A stretch of 13,711 nucleotides of DNA. It comes from an uncultured Eubacteriales bacterium (GTDB lineage Bacteria; Bacillota; Clostridia; Christensenellales; Borkfalkiaceae). The stretch spans positions 1 to 13,711 of the forward strand of contig CACXDQ010000100.1 in the NCBI GenBank assembly GCA_902766475.1. The letters are read 5' to 3'. The position numbers and the translations under genes are program-made. Position 1 is the stretch's first letter, and each line of letters begins with the position of its first letter. Of the stretch, positions 1-6,393 are shown piece after piece. The notes below the pieces were generated by a model. The model searched no databases and had not been told where the DNA came from. It was given only the letters and a program-made list of their open reading frames with translations.

Positions 1-105
1 GTTTCCCTTAAGCAGCGTCCTTATAATAAGTATTTTCCACTTGTTTCCGATAAGCTGTACCGTCGTTTGAACGGGACATTCGGGAAGCTCTTCTCTCGTC
101 AGCAT
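1..105 (-). CDS. HxlR-family transcriptional regulator, N-terminal part (cut by window edge)
   Basis: The minus strand reads an open frame from ATG at 105 to the window edge, 35 codons (MLTREELPECPVQTTVQLIG...NKWKILIIRTLLKGN). The pattern Cys-Pro-Val, then about ten residues, then IGNKWK-(I/L)LIIRxLL is the N-terminal signature of HxlR winged-helix repressors. The Cys at residue 10 sits where redox-sensing members such as Bacillus YodB carry their reactive Cys, so a redox or electrophile sensor is possible (inference). The start is supported by AAAGGAG at 111-117, five bases upstream, and by a promoter at 127-155. It is divergent from the DUF1848-macrodomain-sirtuin operon and is therefore a natural candidate for its regulator. 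The rest of the gene is outside the window. Confidence 0.85.
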   Translation of the reverse strand, partial: MLTREELPECPVQTTVQLIGNKWKILIIRTLLKGN

Positions 106-126
106 ACTATCTCCTTTATTTACTAT

Positions 127-155
127 ATTTTAACATAAGCGCCCGTATAAGTCAA
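127..155 (-). promoter_or_regulatory. Promoter of the HxlR-family gene
   Basis: On the minus strand: -35 TTGACT (150-155), 17-base spacer, -10 TAAAAT (127-132) preceded by an extended TGT. The expected transcript start is near 120, leaving a leader of about 15 bases that carries the AAAGGAG site. Confidence 0.7.
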
Positions 156-186
156 TTATTTAAAGTATATTTTTTGCCATAACAGC

Positions 187-220
187 AAAAAAGTTACTTG
201 GTTACTTTTTTATTACTTGG
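187..220. promoter_or_regulatory. Candidate operator: TTACTT repeats and a short inverted repeat
   Basis: Between the two divergent promoters lie two identical TTACTTGG units (194-201 and 213-220, 19 bases apart) and a third TTACTTTT (202-209). AAAAAAGT (187-194) and ACTTTTTT (204-211) form an 8-base inverted repeat with a 9-base gap. HxlR-family proteins are known to bind TACT/AGTA-type repeats, so this is a reasonable binding site for the divergently encoded regulator. It lies upstream of both promoters rather than over them, so activation or long-range control fits better than simple blocking. This is inference. Confidence 0.4.
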
Positions 221-259
221 ATATAGATTTATAACTTTGAACATTTTTTACCGAAGATA

Positions 260-268
260 TGATATAAT
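260..268 (+). promoter_or_regulatory. Extended -10 promoter of the DUF1848-macrodomain-sirtuin operon
   Basis: TGATATAAT gives a perfect extended -10 (TGN then TATAAT at 263-268). The best -35-like hexamer, TTGAAC at 237-242, is 20 bases away, too far for a normal spacer, so this promoter probably relies on the extended -10 or on an activator. Transcription would start near 275, and GAGGAG at 286-291 precedes the ATG by seven bases. Confidence 0.6.
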
Positions 269-298
269 GTCGTTGAAAATTTACCGAGGAGCAAGATA

Positions 299-1228
299 AT
301 GGTTATTTCAACGGGAATGAGGACTGATATACCGGCATTTTATTCAAAATGGCTCGTTAATCGACTTATAGAGGGGTTTGTGTATGTCAGAAACCCATAT
401 TACCCTCATCAGGTAACGGAGTATTCTCTTTCCCCGGACGTAGTTGACTGCATAACTTTTTGCACCAAAAACCCGACGCCCATTATCCCATATCTCGACA
501 AATTGGACGCTTACAGACAATTCTGGTTTGTAACGATAACGCCATACGGCAAGGATATTGAGCCGCACATCCCGGACAAGGACAAGGTTATAGATTCATT
601 TAAGACAATTTCAGAAAGGGTAGGCAAAAAGGCTATCGGTTGGAGATACGATCCCGTGTTTTACGGCAAGGGCTTTGACGAGGAAAAACACGTCGAGGCG
701 TTCAAACATATTGCCGAAAAATTAAACGGATACACAGACAGCTGCGTATTGAGCTTTCTCGACTTATACCAAAAGGTAAAGCGAAATGCGCCGGGCATTT
801 ATCCTCCGAACTTTGACGAGAGAAAGTCGCTTGCTAAACTTCTCGTCCCTATCGCCAAACAAAACGGAATCACGATAAGAACTTGTTGCGAGGGCGAAGA
901 GCTTGCGCCGCTCGGGATAGACGTTTCGGGCTGTCAGACAAGGCAAATAATAGAGAGGGCGATAGGCGAAAAGCTCGACGTGCCAAACAGAAAAAATCAG
1001 CGGCGAGGGGCTTGCGACTGTCTGCTCGGAAGCGATATAGGCGCATACGACACCTGCGGACACCTCTGCAAATACTGCTACGCCAACGCCGAGGCTCGGC
1101 TCGTGTATGAAAACATGAAAATGCACGATCCGACTTCTCCGTTTTTGGTTGGAAAATTACAGAAAGGCGACGAGATAACTAAGGCGAAACAGTTTTCGTA
1201 TATCGACGGACAAAGGAGTTTTTTATAG
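299..1228 (+). CDS. DUF1848 family protein with C-terminal CxxxCxYC iron-sulfur motif
   Basis: 309 residues. The N-terminus (STGMRTDIPAFYSKW, residues 4-18), the LSPDVVDCITFCTKNPTPI-like segment (44-62) and WRYDPV (115-120) are typical of the DUF1848 family, whose function is unknown to me. The C-terminal third is Cys-rich: Cys196-Cys197, Cys212, Cys239, Cys241, then Cys253-Gly-His-Leu-Cys257-Lys-Tyr-Cys260 followed by YANA. That spacing, with an aromatic before the last Cys, equals the CxxxCxPhiC motif of radical SAM enzymes, though there it is near the N-terminus. The TKNP and RYDP segments also recall SplB-like radical SAM proteins. I infer a [4Fe-4S] protein and possibly a permuted SAM-type enzyme. 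It is first in the operon; the macrodomain gene starts two bases after its stop. The start is set by GAGGAG at 286-291. Family call firm, activity unknown. Confidence 0.88.
   Translation: MVISTGMRTDIPAFYSKWLVNRLIEGFVYVRNPYYPHQVTEYSLSPDVVDCITFCTKNPTPIIPYLDKLDAYRQFWFVTITPYGKDIEPHIPDKDKVIDSFKTISERVGKKAIGWRYDPVFYGKGFDEEKHVEAFKHIAEKLNGYTDSCVLSFLDLYQKVKRNAPGIYPPNFDERKSLAKLLVPIAKQNGITIRTCCEGEELAPLGIDVSGCQTRQIIERAIGEKLDVPNRKNQRRGACDCLLGSDIGAYDTCGHLCKYCYANAEARLVYENMKMHDPTSPFLVGKLQKGDEITKAKQFSYIDGQRSFL
355..371 (-). repeat. Dispersed motif copy inside the DUF1848 gene
   Basis: CGTTAATCGACTTATAG on the plus strand. The same 17 bases occur at 6696-6712 in an intergenic gap. Here they encode part of VNRLI, so the motif is tolerated within coding sequence. 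The strand given is the one reading CTATAAGTCGATTA. Confidence 0.7.
759..768 (-). repeat. Core copy of the dispersed motif inside the DUF1848 gene
   Basis: TCGACTTATA, an exact copy of the 10-base core without the conserved flanks. It encodes part of LDLY. A second copy in the same gene is unusual, but this one alone could be a coincidence of codon choice. Confidence 0.45.
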
Positions 1229-1230
1229 AT

Positions 1231-2004
1231 ATGAACAACGAAGAAAGAAGAAAATATCTGACGAGGTATCTGCTCGACGAGGGCGGATATAAGGACGAAA
1301 TACCGTCTGACGAAGAGGGGCAAAGGCGGCTTTTGCGCTCGCTTTTTAACGTTCGTATGCCCATGGAAACGACGGAAGAATTTTTGAAAATTCAGGACGA
1401 ATATTTAAGCGAAGAGATAGCCAAAAAAGGCATTACGGACGGCGAAACGCTTTGCTTTAAGGACGATATCGCCGTTTGGAAGGGCGATATTACCACATTG
1501 AAGGTCGGAGCGATAGTAAATGCGGCGAACTCACGTATGCTCGGCTGTTTTGCGCCGTGCCACTACTGCATCGACAACGCCATTCACACCTTTTCGGGAA
1601 TACAGCTGAGAAGCGAATGTTACGACATAATGAAAAGACAGGGCAAGGAAGAGCCGACGGGAAAAGCCAAGCTCACGAGGGCGTACAATCTCCCGTGCGA
1701 CTACGTTCTGCACACGGTAGGACCTATCGTCTACGGCGAAGTTACGAAAAAGGAAGAAAACGAGCTTGCCTCGTGCTATGAAAGCTGTCTTACGCTTGCC
1801 GAGGAAAACGGCATAAAGAGCGTTGCGTTTTGCTGTATTTCGACGGGCGTTTTCAGTTTCCCGAACGAAAAGGCGGCTGAAATTGCCGTAAAGACCGTGA
1901 AAGGCTACAAGGAGCGCACAAAGAGCGATATTAAGATAATTTTCAACGTTTTTAAGGAGAATGACTATGAAATATACAGACGATTACTCGGCTATGACAG
2001 ATAA
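1231..2004 (+). CDS. Zinc-dependent macrodomain protein-ADP-ribose hydrolase (SirTM-linked type)
   Basis: 257 residues: a helical N-terminal extension of about 75 residues, then a macrodomain. Visible motifs are WKGDIT (83-88), IVNAANSRMLG (95-105), a Cys106/His111/Cys113 set followed by IDNAIH (114-119), the LTRAYNLPCDYVLHTVGP stretch (148-165), and the ISTGVFSFP phosphate-binding loop (203-211). The Cys-His-Cys set with the N-terminal extension marks the zinc-containing class that accompanies class M sirtuins in Staphylococcus and Streptococcus, where it removes ADP-ribose added by the sirtuin. The adjacent sirtuin gene makes the same role very likely here: the eraser of the pair, acting in the cytoplasm. 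AAAGGAG at 1212-1218 lies inside the end of the DUF1848 gene, 12 bases before the ATG, slightly long. Its 3' end overlaps the sirtuin gene by 38 bases. Confidence 0.93.
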   Translation: MNNEERRKYLTRYLLDEGGYKDEIPSDEEGQRRLLRSLFNVRMPMETTEEFLKIQDEYLSEEIAKKGITDGETLCFKDDIAVWKGDITTLKVGAIVNAANSRMLGCFAPCHYCIDNAIHTFSGIQLRSECYDIMKRQGKEEPTGKAKLTRAYNLPCDYVLHTVGPIVYGEVTKKEENELASCYESCLTLAEENGIKSVAFCCISTGVFSFPNEKAAEIAVKTVKGYKERTKSDIKIIFNVFKENDYEIYRRLLGYDR

Positions 2005-2812
2005 AATAAAAACCGCCTTAGACGGGGCGGACGCCGTGCTTATAGGCGCAGGCGCAGGGCTTTCCACTTCGGCGGGCTTTACCTATTCGGGCAAGAGATT
2101 TGAGGACAATTTTAAAGATTTCGGTGAAAAATACGGCTATAAGGATATGTATTCGGGTGGGTTTTATCCATACGACACGCCCGAAGAAACGTGGGCTTTC
2201 TGGTCGAGAAATATCCACGTCAACCGCTATACGGATCCGCCGAAGCCCGTCTACAACGACCTTTTGAATATAGTTAAAGACAAAAACTACTTCGTAATAA
2301 CAACGAACGTCGACCATTGCTTTCAAAAGGCGGGCTTCGATAAACAAAGGTTGTTTTACACGCAAGGCGATTACGGGCTGTTTCAATGCTCAAAGCCGTG
2401 CTGTCAAAAAACGTATGACAACAGGGAAATAGTGGAAAAGATGCTAAAAGAGCAGAGAGATATGAAGATACCCGCATATCTCGTGCCGAAATGCCCCGTT
2501 TGCGGCAGACCGATGAGCATGAATTTAAGGGCGGACGACACGTTCGTCGAAGATCAAGGCTGGCACGAGGCGAACGACAGATACGCACAGTTTCTCGACA
2601 GTTACGCCGACAAAAAAATAGTTCTTTTAGAACTCGGCGTGGGCGGCAATACGCCCGTTATCATAAAATACCCGTTCTGGCGCATTACTGCGGCAAACGA
2701 GAACGCCACTTATATCTGCATAAACTACGGCGAGGCGGTCTGCCCCGACAAAATAAAGGATCGTTCCATTCTGATAAACGCCGATATAGGCGAGATACTT
2801 AAAAAGCTGTAA
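1967..2812 (+). CDS. Class M sirtuin (SirTM), NAD-dependent protein ADP-ribosyltransferase
   Basis: 281 residues. GAGAGLSTSAG (27-37) is the sirtuin NAD-binding motif. TTNVDHCFQKAGF (112-124) and QGDYGLFQC (133-141) form the catalytic region. Gln133 stands where deacylase sirtuins carry the catalytic His, and with Asn114 this is the class M signature. Zinc ligands are probably from Cys141, Cys145/Cys146, Cys176 and Cys179 (CSKPCC and CPVC). SirTM enzymes transfer ADP-ribose from NAD to a protein; in known cases the target is a lipoylated GcvH-like carrier encoded next door, which is absent here. The start at 1967 is preferred over ATG 1961 because AAGGAG (1954-1959) is seven bases from 1967 and one from 1961. 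Overlap with the macrodomain gene suggests coupled translation. A terminator follows at 2821. Confidence 0.92.
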   Translation: MKYTDDYSAMTDKIKTALDGADAVLIGAGAGLSTSAGFTYSGKRFEDNFKDFGEKYGYKDMYSGGFYPYDTPEETWAFWSRNIHVNRYTDPPKPVYNDLLNIVKDKNYFVITTNVDHCFQKAGFDKQRLFYTQGDYGLFQCSKPCCQKTYDNREIVEKMLKEQRDMKIPAYLVPKCPVCGRPMSMNLRADDTFVEDQGWHEANDRYAQFLDSYADKKIVLLELGVGGNTPVIIKYPFWRITAANENATYICINYGEAVCPDKIKDRSILINADIGEILKKL

Positions 2813-2820
2813 ATATTATA

Positions 2821-2863
2821 AAAGCCCGCCTATAAGTCGATTATCGACTTATAGGCGGGCTTT
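2821..2863. terminator. Bidirectional terminator, 43-base perfect palindrome
   Basis: Two perfect 21-base arms, 2821-2841 and 2843-2863, flank a single T; in RNA the loop would be a few bases wider. The outer stem is AAAGCCCGCC/GGCGGGCTTT, with TTTTT (2861-2865) on the plus side and TTTTATAATATT on the minus side, so it can end both the sirtuin operon and the convergent acetyltransferase gene. The inner half of each arm is a copy of the dispersed CTATAAGTCGAT motif. Confidence 0.9.
2830..2854. repeat. Inverted pair of the dispersed motif in the terminator
   Basis: CTATAAGTCGAT reads on the plus strand from 2830 and again on the minus strand from 2854, meeting at a single T (2842). The first 16 bases, 2830-2845, are identical to 3514-3529 upstream of the next gene. 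Confidence 0.75.
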
Positions 2864-2866
2864 TTA

Positions 2867-3502
2867 TCATCTGTCCTCTTCCGCAAGAAGCTCGGGGTGA
2901 TTGTATAATCTGTCCTCTTCGGTAATTGTCCTCTTGACTCTGCAAGGGTTGCCCGCCGCAAAGCTGTGAGGCGGAATATCCCTCGTTACGACGGAGCCTG
3001 CGCCTATTACGCACCCCTCGCCTATCGTAACGCCGCCGCAAACGGTAACGTTTCCCGCAAGCCAGCAGTTGTCGCCTATCGTGATGGGCGCACCGTATTC
3101 CTTATCCGTCCACTTGCCCGTCTTTTCGTTATAATATATATTTCTGTCCTCGAAACACATGGGGTGTTTTGGCGTGAGAAGTGAAACGTTTGGACCCATA
3201 AACACGTTTTTACCTATCTTTACGGGGCAAATATCCAAAACCGTAAAGTTGAAATTGGCATAGCTGTTTTCACCGAACTCGGTGTATTTGCCGAAATCGA
3301 AGTATATGGGGCCTTGAAGGTAGACGCCTTTGCCCTTATTGGGGATAAGCTCGTCCAAAATCTTTTTGCGCTCCTCTTCCTCGTCCTCGCAAGTTGAGTT
3401 ATATCTCTTGCAAAGTTTGTGCGCTTTCAACCTCTCGTCCTGCATTCCGTCTTTAAATGGATCGTATATCAGCCCTTTCAGCATCTTCTCAGTTTCGTTC
3501 AT
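2867..3502 (-). CDS. Sugar O-acetyltransferase, LacA/Maa/NodL family
   Basis: 211 residues, close to the usual family length. An N-terminal helical region (1-50, with LIYDPFKDGM at 11-20) is followed by a left-handed beta-helix of hexapeptide repeats (about 75-185: VKIGKNVFMGPNV, PITIGDNCWLAGNV, VTIGEGCVIGAGSVV). His113 in LLTPKHPM is the expected catalytic base. The enzyme moves acetyl from acetyl-CoA to a sugar hydroxyl; the exact sugar cannot be read from sequence. The ending GNPCRVKRTI is typical. ATG 3502 has a modest CGAGG site at 3509-3513, six bases away, and a near-consensus promoter at 3540-3567. Its transcript begins with a copy of the dispersed motif. It converges on the sirtuin operon and shares the terminator with it. 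Confidence 0.92.
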   Translation of the reverse strand: MNETEKMLKGLIYDPFKDGMQDERLKAHKLCKRYNSTCEDEEEERKKILDELIPNKGKGVYLQGPIYFDFGKYTEFGENSYANFNFTVLDICPVKIGKNVFMGPNVSLLTPKHPMCFEDRNIYYNEKTGKWTDKEYGAPITIGDNCWLAGNVTVCGGVTIGEGCVIGAGSVVTRDIPPHSFAAGNPCRVKRTITEEDRLYNHPELLAEEDR

Positions 3503-3513
3503 AATAAACCTCG

Positions 3514-3529
3514 CTATAAGTCGATTATC
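3514..3529 (+). repeat. Dispersed motif copy in the acetyltransferase 5' leader
   Basis: CTATAAGTCGATTATC, identical over 16 bases to 2830-2845. It falls between the predicted transcript start (about 3533) and the ribosome binding site (3509-3513) of the minus-strand acetyltransferase gene, so it could act in DNA or in the leader RNA. Confidence 0.75.
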
Positions 3530-3539
3530 TGATAATTAT

Positions 3540-3567
3540 ATTATATCAATACAGCGAAATTTGTCAA
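3540..3567 (-). promoter_or_regulatory. Near-consensus promoter of the acetyltransferase gene
   Basis: Minus strand: -35 TTGACA (3562-3567), 16-base spacer, -10 TATAAT (3540-3545) preceded by an extended TGA. The -35 lies just past the stop codon of the upstream surface-protein gene. No terminator is visible between them, so read-through is also possible. Confidence 0.85.
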
Positions 3568-3573
3568 GCGATT

Positions 3574-5742
3574 TTATTCCGAAACGCTCTCCGATTCTTC
3601 TTCCTCTTCCGTTTCCGTATTATCCACTCTCTCGCCGTTTACCGTACAGTTTTTGATAACGAGATTATTTGCCGCAGTTCCATTTCTGTTGTTACCGATA
3701 ACGCCGCCGTTCACGATACCGCCCGAAACGTAGTTGAGCTTGCCCTCGTAAACGCAGTTTTCGATCGTTGCGGTCGTTCCGTCGACGGAAATTCCGGCGA
3801 TACCGCCGATGCCGTATAAGTCGCTGTCGTCCGACTCCTCTTCCGTACCCGTCTTTGTTACGTTACCTGTCGCCGTGCAGTTTTTGATCGTATTGCCGTA
3901 ATGCAGTATGCCCGAAATACCTCCGACGTAGGAGAACGCCTCGACGTTGACGTTGGAAGTGCAATCTTCTATCGTCTGACCGCCCTCGCCACGGAAACCG
4001 TGTATTCCGCCGACGTAGCTGCCCGAAGCGTAAACCTTGCTTCCCTCGTTCGCCTTAACGTGGCAGTTTTTAATAGTCTGAACGTATCCGTTGCCGGATA
4101 TGCCGCCGACGTACCACCAGCCGTTAATATCCACGTCGCCTTTTACCGTAACGTTTGAAATTTCCTTGCCGGTGTATGCCATACCTACCGCCGCCCCGAC
4201 GTATAGAGAACCTCTTATAACGACGTTATCCATCGTAAAATTCGTTATTACGGCGGGGCTTAAAGTCTTGCCGAAAAGCCCGTGGAAGTTATTTCTCGAA
4301 TTGTTGTCCGTGTTTCCGCCTATATAGAGATTTGAGATAGTGTGCCCCTTTCCGTCGAAAACGCCCTTAAAGCCGTTTTGCGAATTGCCTATGGGCGACC
4401 ATTCCTTACCGCCTAAATCTATATCGTTTCCGAGCGTTACCGTCCAGCCATCATAATCTTTACCACCGTTGACGTCTTGCGCAAACAAAGCGAATTCTTC
4501 CGCCGTCGATATTTCGAGCGACTTGTTTTCCTCGTCGTTTGCCTCGTAATTTTCCGCCGCATAATCTCTCCAGTTGGGCAAGTTGGCGGTGATGAGCCAC
4601 TTACTGAAATGGCTCGTCTTTATAATGAGTTTACCCGTTTCGGGATAATATCTGTAATAGTCGTTTTCGCCGTCGTCCGTTTCGGAAAGAGCTTCGCCGT
4701 TATAATATACCGTAACGCCGTCAAGCCCCGTTTCGAGCTGAGCCGTAACGGTTGCCCTCGTGTCGTTAAAGGAGCTTACCTTTCTTCCGTTGACAAGCAG
4801 ATTTATATCTATTGCGCCGATGACTTCGTTACCTATCTCGGCGGTAAACTCACCGCCGTCAAGCTCGTCGACGCCCTCTCTGTCGAAGGTTTCAACGGTC
4901 AATACGACGTTTAAATCGTCATTTGCATCACTTTCATACCAACCCGATTCAAGCTCGACCGTCGTTGCGATCTCGCCTTCCTCGCCCTCGTTTTCAACTA
5001 CCGTTATGCTCGTTGCGTCTGCGACATAGGAAGTATTTCCGCCTTCCGTCCTCTCCGTCGTCGCAACTCTCGACGTCATGGGCGTGATATTAGCATATTC
5101 GTAGCGCTCTTCGCCCGTAGTCCTCGCATTGCCTTGAACGGCTTCTACGGTAAACGTGTATTCAGCCGCCAGACCCTGATAGCCGTTGCCCCTATCCACG
5201 GGGAGTTCCAACACTATTTCCTCGCTGTAATCGGTGCCGTTTATAAGCTCTTTCCAAGCCGAAACGTAGCCTATAACGCCCTCTTTTTCCTCGCCCGAGA
5301 TTTGAGTTACCATTCCGCTTGCAAGGGCGTATCCCGCCTCGTCGACTTCGATTTTAACTCTGTACTTAGCCGAAACGCTGCTGTCGTTTCTGACGTCTAC
5401 CGAGAGGGTGAGCCTGTCGCCGGGCATCATTCCGGAAACGTTAAGTGCGCCGCCGTTTACAGTCGCAGTTCCGCCCGTCAGAAATGCGCCGCTCTCCGTA
5501 ACGTCTTTGAAGGAATATCTTCCCCCCTCACCGTCCTCTCTGTCAAACGTATCGCCGTCGGTCGCTTCCAACGACTCTATTTTAGTAACCCTGACGCTCG
5601 CTTTGACGTCAATTCTGCCCGAAGTAACGGCAATATTGACCTTGCTTTCGCTCGTAAACAGCGCAAATACGCCGCCCACAATGAGAGAAACGCTCAATAT
5701 GAGCGTAAGCATTGCCGTAATAAACAAACTTTTCTTCTTCAA
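3574..5742 (-). CDS. Large secreted surface protein: SipW-type signal, TasA-like domain, GLUG repeats
   Basis: 722 residues from the TTG start. MKKKSLFITAMLTLILSVSL, then IVGGVFALFTSESKVNIAVT, is a SipW-dependent signal segment as in TasA/CalY proteins, with cleavage expected near the ALFTSE region. Residues about 45-210 are a TasA-like beta domain. Residues 346-384 hold a VYYNGE...TGKLIIKTSHFSKW segment common in clostridial surface proteins. Residues about 409-704 are a repeat region: FKGVFDGKGHTISNL, then repeated GGI(S/A/H)G...(K/E)(N/D)C units, the GLUG type. The C-terminus is acidic and lacks LPXTG, so it is probably a fibre or matrix component. TTG at 5742 is chosen because AAAGGAG (5748-5754) is five bases upstream; the in-frame ATG at 5790 adds 16 residues but has no ribosome binding site. 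It is last in a four-gene operon. Confidence 0.85.
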   Translation of the reverse strand: MKKKSLFITAMLTLILSVSLIVGGVFALFTSESKVNIAVTSGRIDVKASVRVTKIESLEATDGDTFDREDGEGGRYSFKDVTESGAFLTGGTATVNGGALNVSGMMPGDRLTLSVDVRNDSSVSAKYRVKIEVDEAGYALASGMVTQISGEEKEGVIGYVSAWKELINGTDYSEEIVLELPVDRGNGYQGLAAEYTFTVEAVQGNARTTGEERYEYANITPMTSRVATTERTEGGNTSYVADATSITVVENEGEEGEIATTVELESGWYESDANDDLNVVLTVETFDREGVDELDGGEFTAEIGNEVIGAIDINLLVNGRKVSSFNDTRATVTAQLETGLDGVTVYYNGEALSETDDGENDYYRYYPETGKLIIKTSHFSKWLITANLPNWRDYAAENYEANDEENKSLEISTAEEFALFAQDVNGGKDYDGWTVTLGNDIDLGGKEWSPIGNSQNGFKGVFDGKGHTISNLYIGGNTDNNSRNNFHGLFGKTLSPAVITNFTMDNVVIRGSLYVGAAVGMAYTGKEISNVTVKGDVDINGWWYVGGISGNGYVQTIKNCHVKANEGSKVYASGSYVGGIHGFRGEGGQTIEDCTSNVNVEAFSYVGGISGILHYGNTIKNCTATGNVTKTGTEEESDDSDLYGIGGIAGISVDGTTATIENCVYEGKLNYVSGGIVNGGVIGNNRNGTAANNLVIKNCTVNGERVDNTETEEEEESESVSE

Positions 5743-5802
5743 AATAACTCCTTTCAGCCGCCCGAAAATGGCACATAGTGCTTTTTTCATTCGACTATGT
5801 AA

Positions 5803-6393
5803 CTATACTTGCGCAACGTAAACAATGACGTCAAAATATGCGCTTTTGCCTTGAACGTCGTTATTTCTCTTGTCGTCTTTAAACTTTACAAATACGGTGA
5901 ATATATCGCTTTCGCCCGCCCCGACGCCCTTTTCACCGTCCACATTCCCCAAAACGCCGATATCGAGCTGTGAATACAATTCACCCTCTGCCGCTTGCTT
6001 TAAATTTCCGTCCTTATCGGTAAACACTATTTCCACACGGTAATTAAACGCCACAATTCCGTCATTTACGATTTTAAACGTGGCGGAAAGCTCGCTCGTC
6101 GGAACTATCACGTCGCCGCTGGAAAGCCCGAACGAGTTTTCTCTTGTCGAATGGGTAAAATCTACCTCTTCGCCGCCCTCGTCCACTCTCTCTTCACGGA
6201 GATATCCCCTCTCGTCCGGAACGAGGTTATAGTGTCCTATCCTCAAAAGCCTGACGTTCAAGCTCCCCGCTTCGAGGTGATTTTTTATCGTAGCCCTATC
6301 CGTAAACAGTGCAAAAACACCCGTTATAATGAGCGCAATACAGCACAAAAGGGCGAGGGCGGAAGCTGCGGCTGTCCTTCTTCTGCCCTTCAT
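5803..6393 (-). CDS. Small TasA/CalY-like secreted protein with SipW-type signal
   Basis: 196 residues. The N-terminal membrane segment (about 10-30) ends in TGVFALFTD, followed by a stretch ending in EAGSLNVRLL. This is the arrangement of SipW-processed proteins (TasA, CalY/camelysin). The mature part is beta-rich, with SATFKIVNDGIVAFNYRVEI (about 104-123) resembling the conserved TasA core. The probable role is an extracellular fibre subunit or an accessory to the larger protein downstream. The ATG overlaps the stop of the preceding gene as ATGA, and a GGGGAGA site lies inside that gene, so translation is coupled. The large surface-protein gene starts 60 bases after its stop. No SipW peptidase gene is in the window. 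The assignment rests on signal type and fold pattern rather than on close identity. Confidence 0.8.
   Translation of the reverse strand: MKGRRRTAAASALALLCCIALIITGVFALFTDRATIKNHLEAGSLNVRLLRIGHYNLVPDERGYLREERVDEGGEEVDFTHSTRENSFGLSSGDVIVPTSELSATFKIVNDGIVAFNYRVEIVFTDKDGNLKQAAEGELYSQLDIGVLGNVDGEKGVGAGESDIFTVFVKFKDDKRNNDVQGKSAYFDVIVYVAQV

Noticed and set aside
146..155. Near copy of the dispersed motif (TATAAGTCAA)
   Set aside because: It contains the -35 hexamer TTGACT of the HxlR gene promoter, which explains the similarity.
1961..1966. Upstream ATG (1961) as the sirtuin start
   Set aside because: The AAGGAG site would be only one base away; ATG 1967 has a normal seven-base spacing.
3541..3573. 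Terminator after the large surface-protein gene
   Set aside because: No stem followed by a T-tract is present; the bases are those of the next gene's promoter.
3574..4400. Possible DNA tandem repeat or CRISPR-like array in the GLUG region
   Set aside because: The periodicity is at protein level (GGI-G and NC units); the DNA units are too divergent in sequence and spacing for a tandem or CRISPR repeat.
5134..5778. Long plus-strand frame (214 codons) opposite the surface-protein gene
   Set aside because: A shadow of the TasA-like gene; no ribosome binding site, no recognisable motif, and the opposite strand has a coherent signal peptide and repeats.
5743..5790. N-terminal extension of the large surface protein from ATG 5790
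   Set aside because: No ribosome binding site, and it places extra residues before a complete SipW-type signal that has its own site at TTG 5742.
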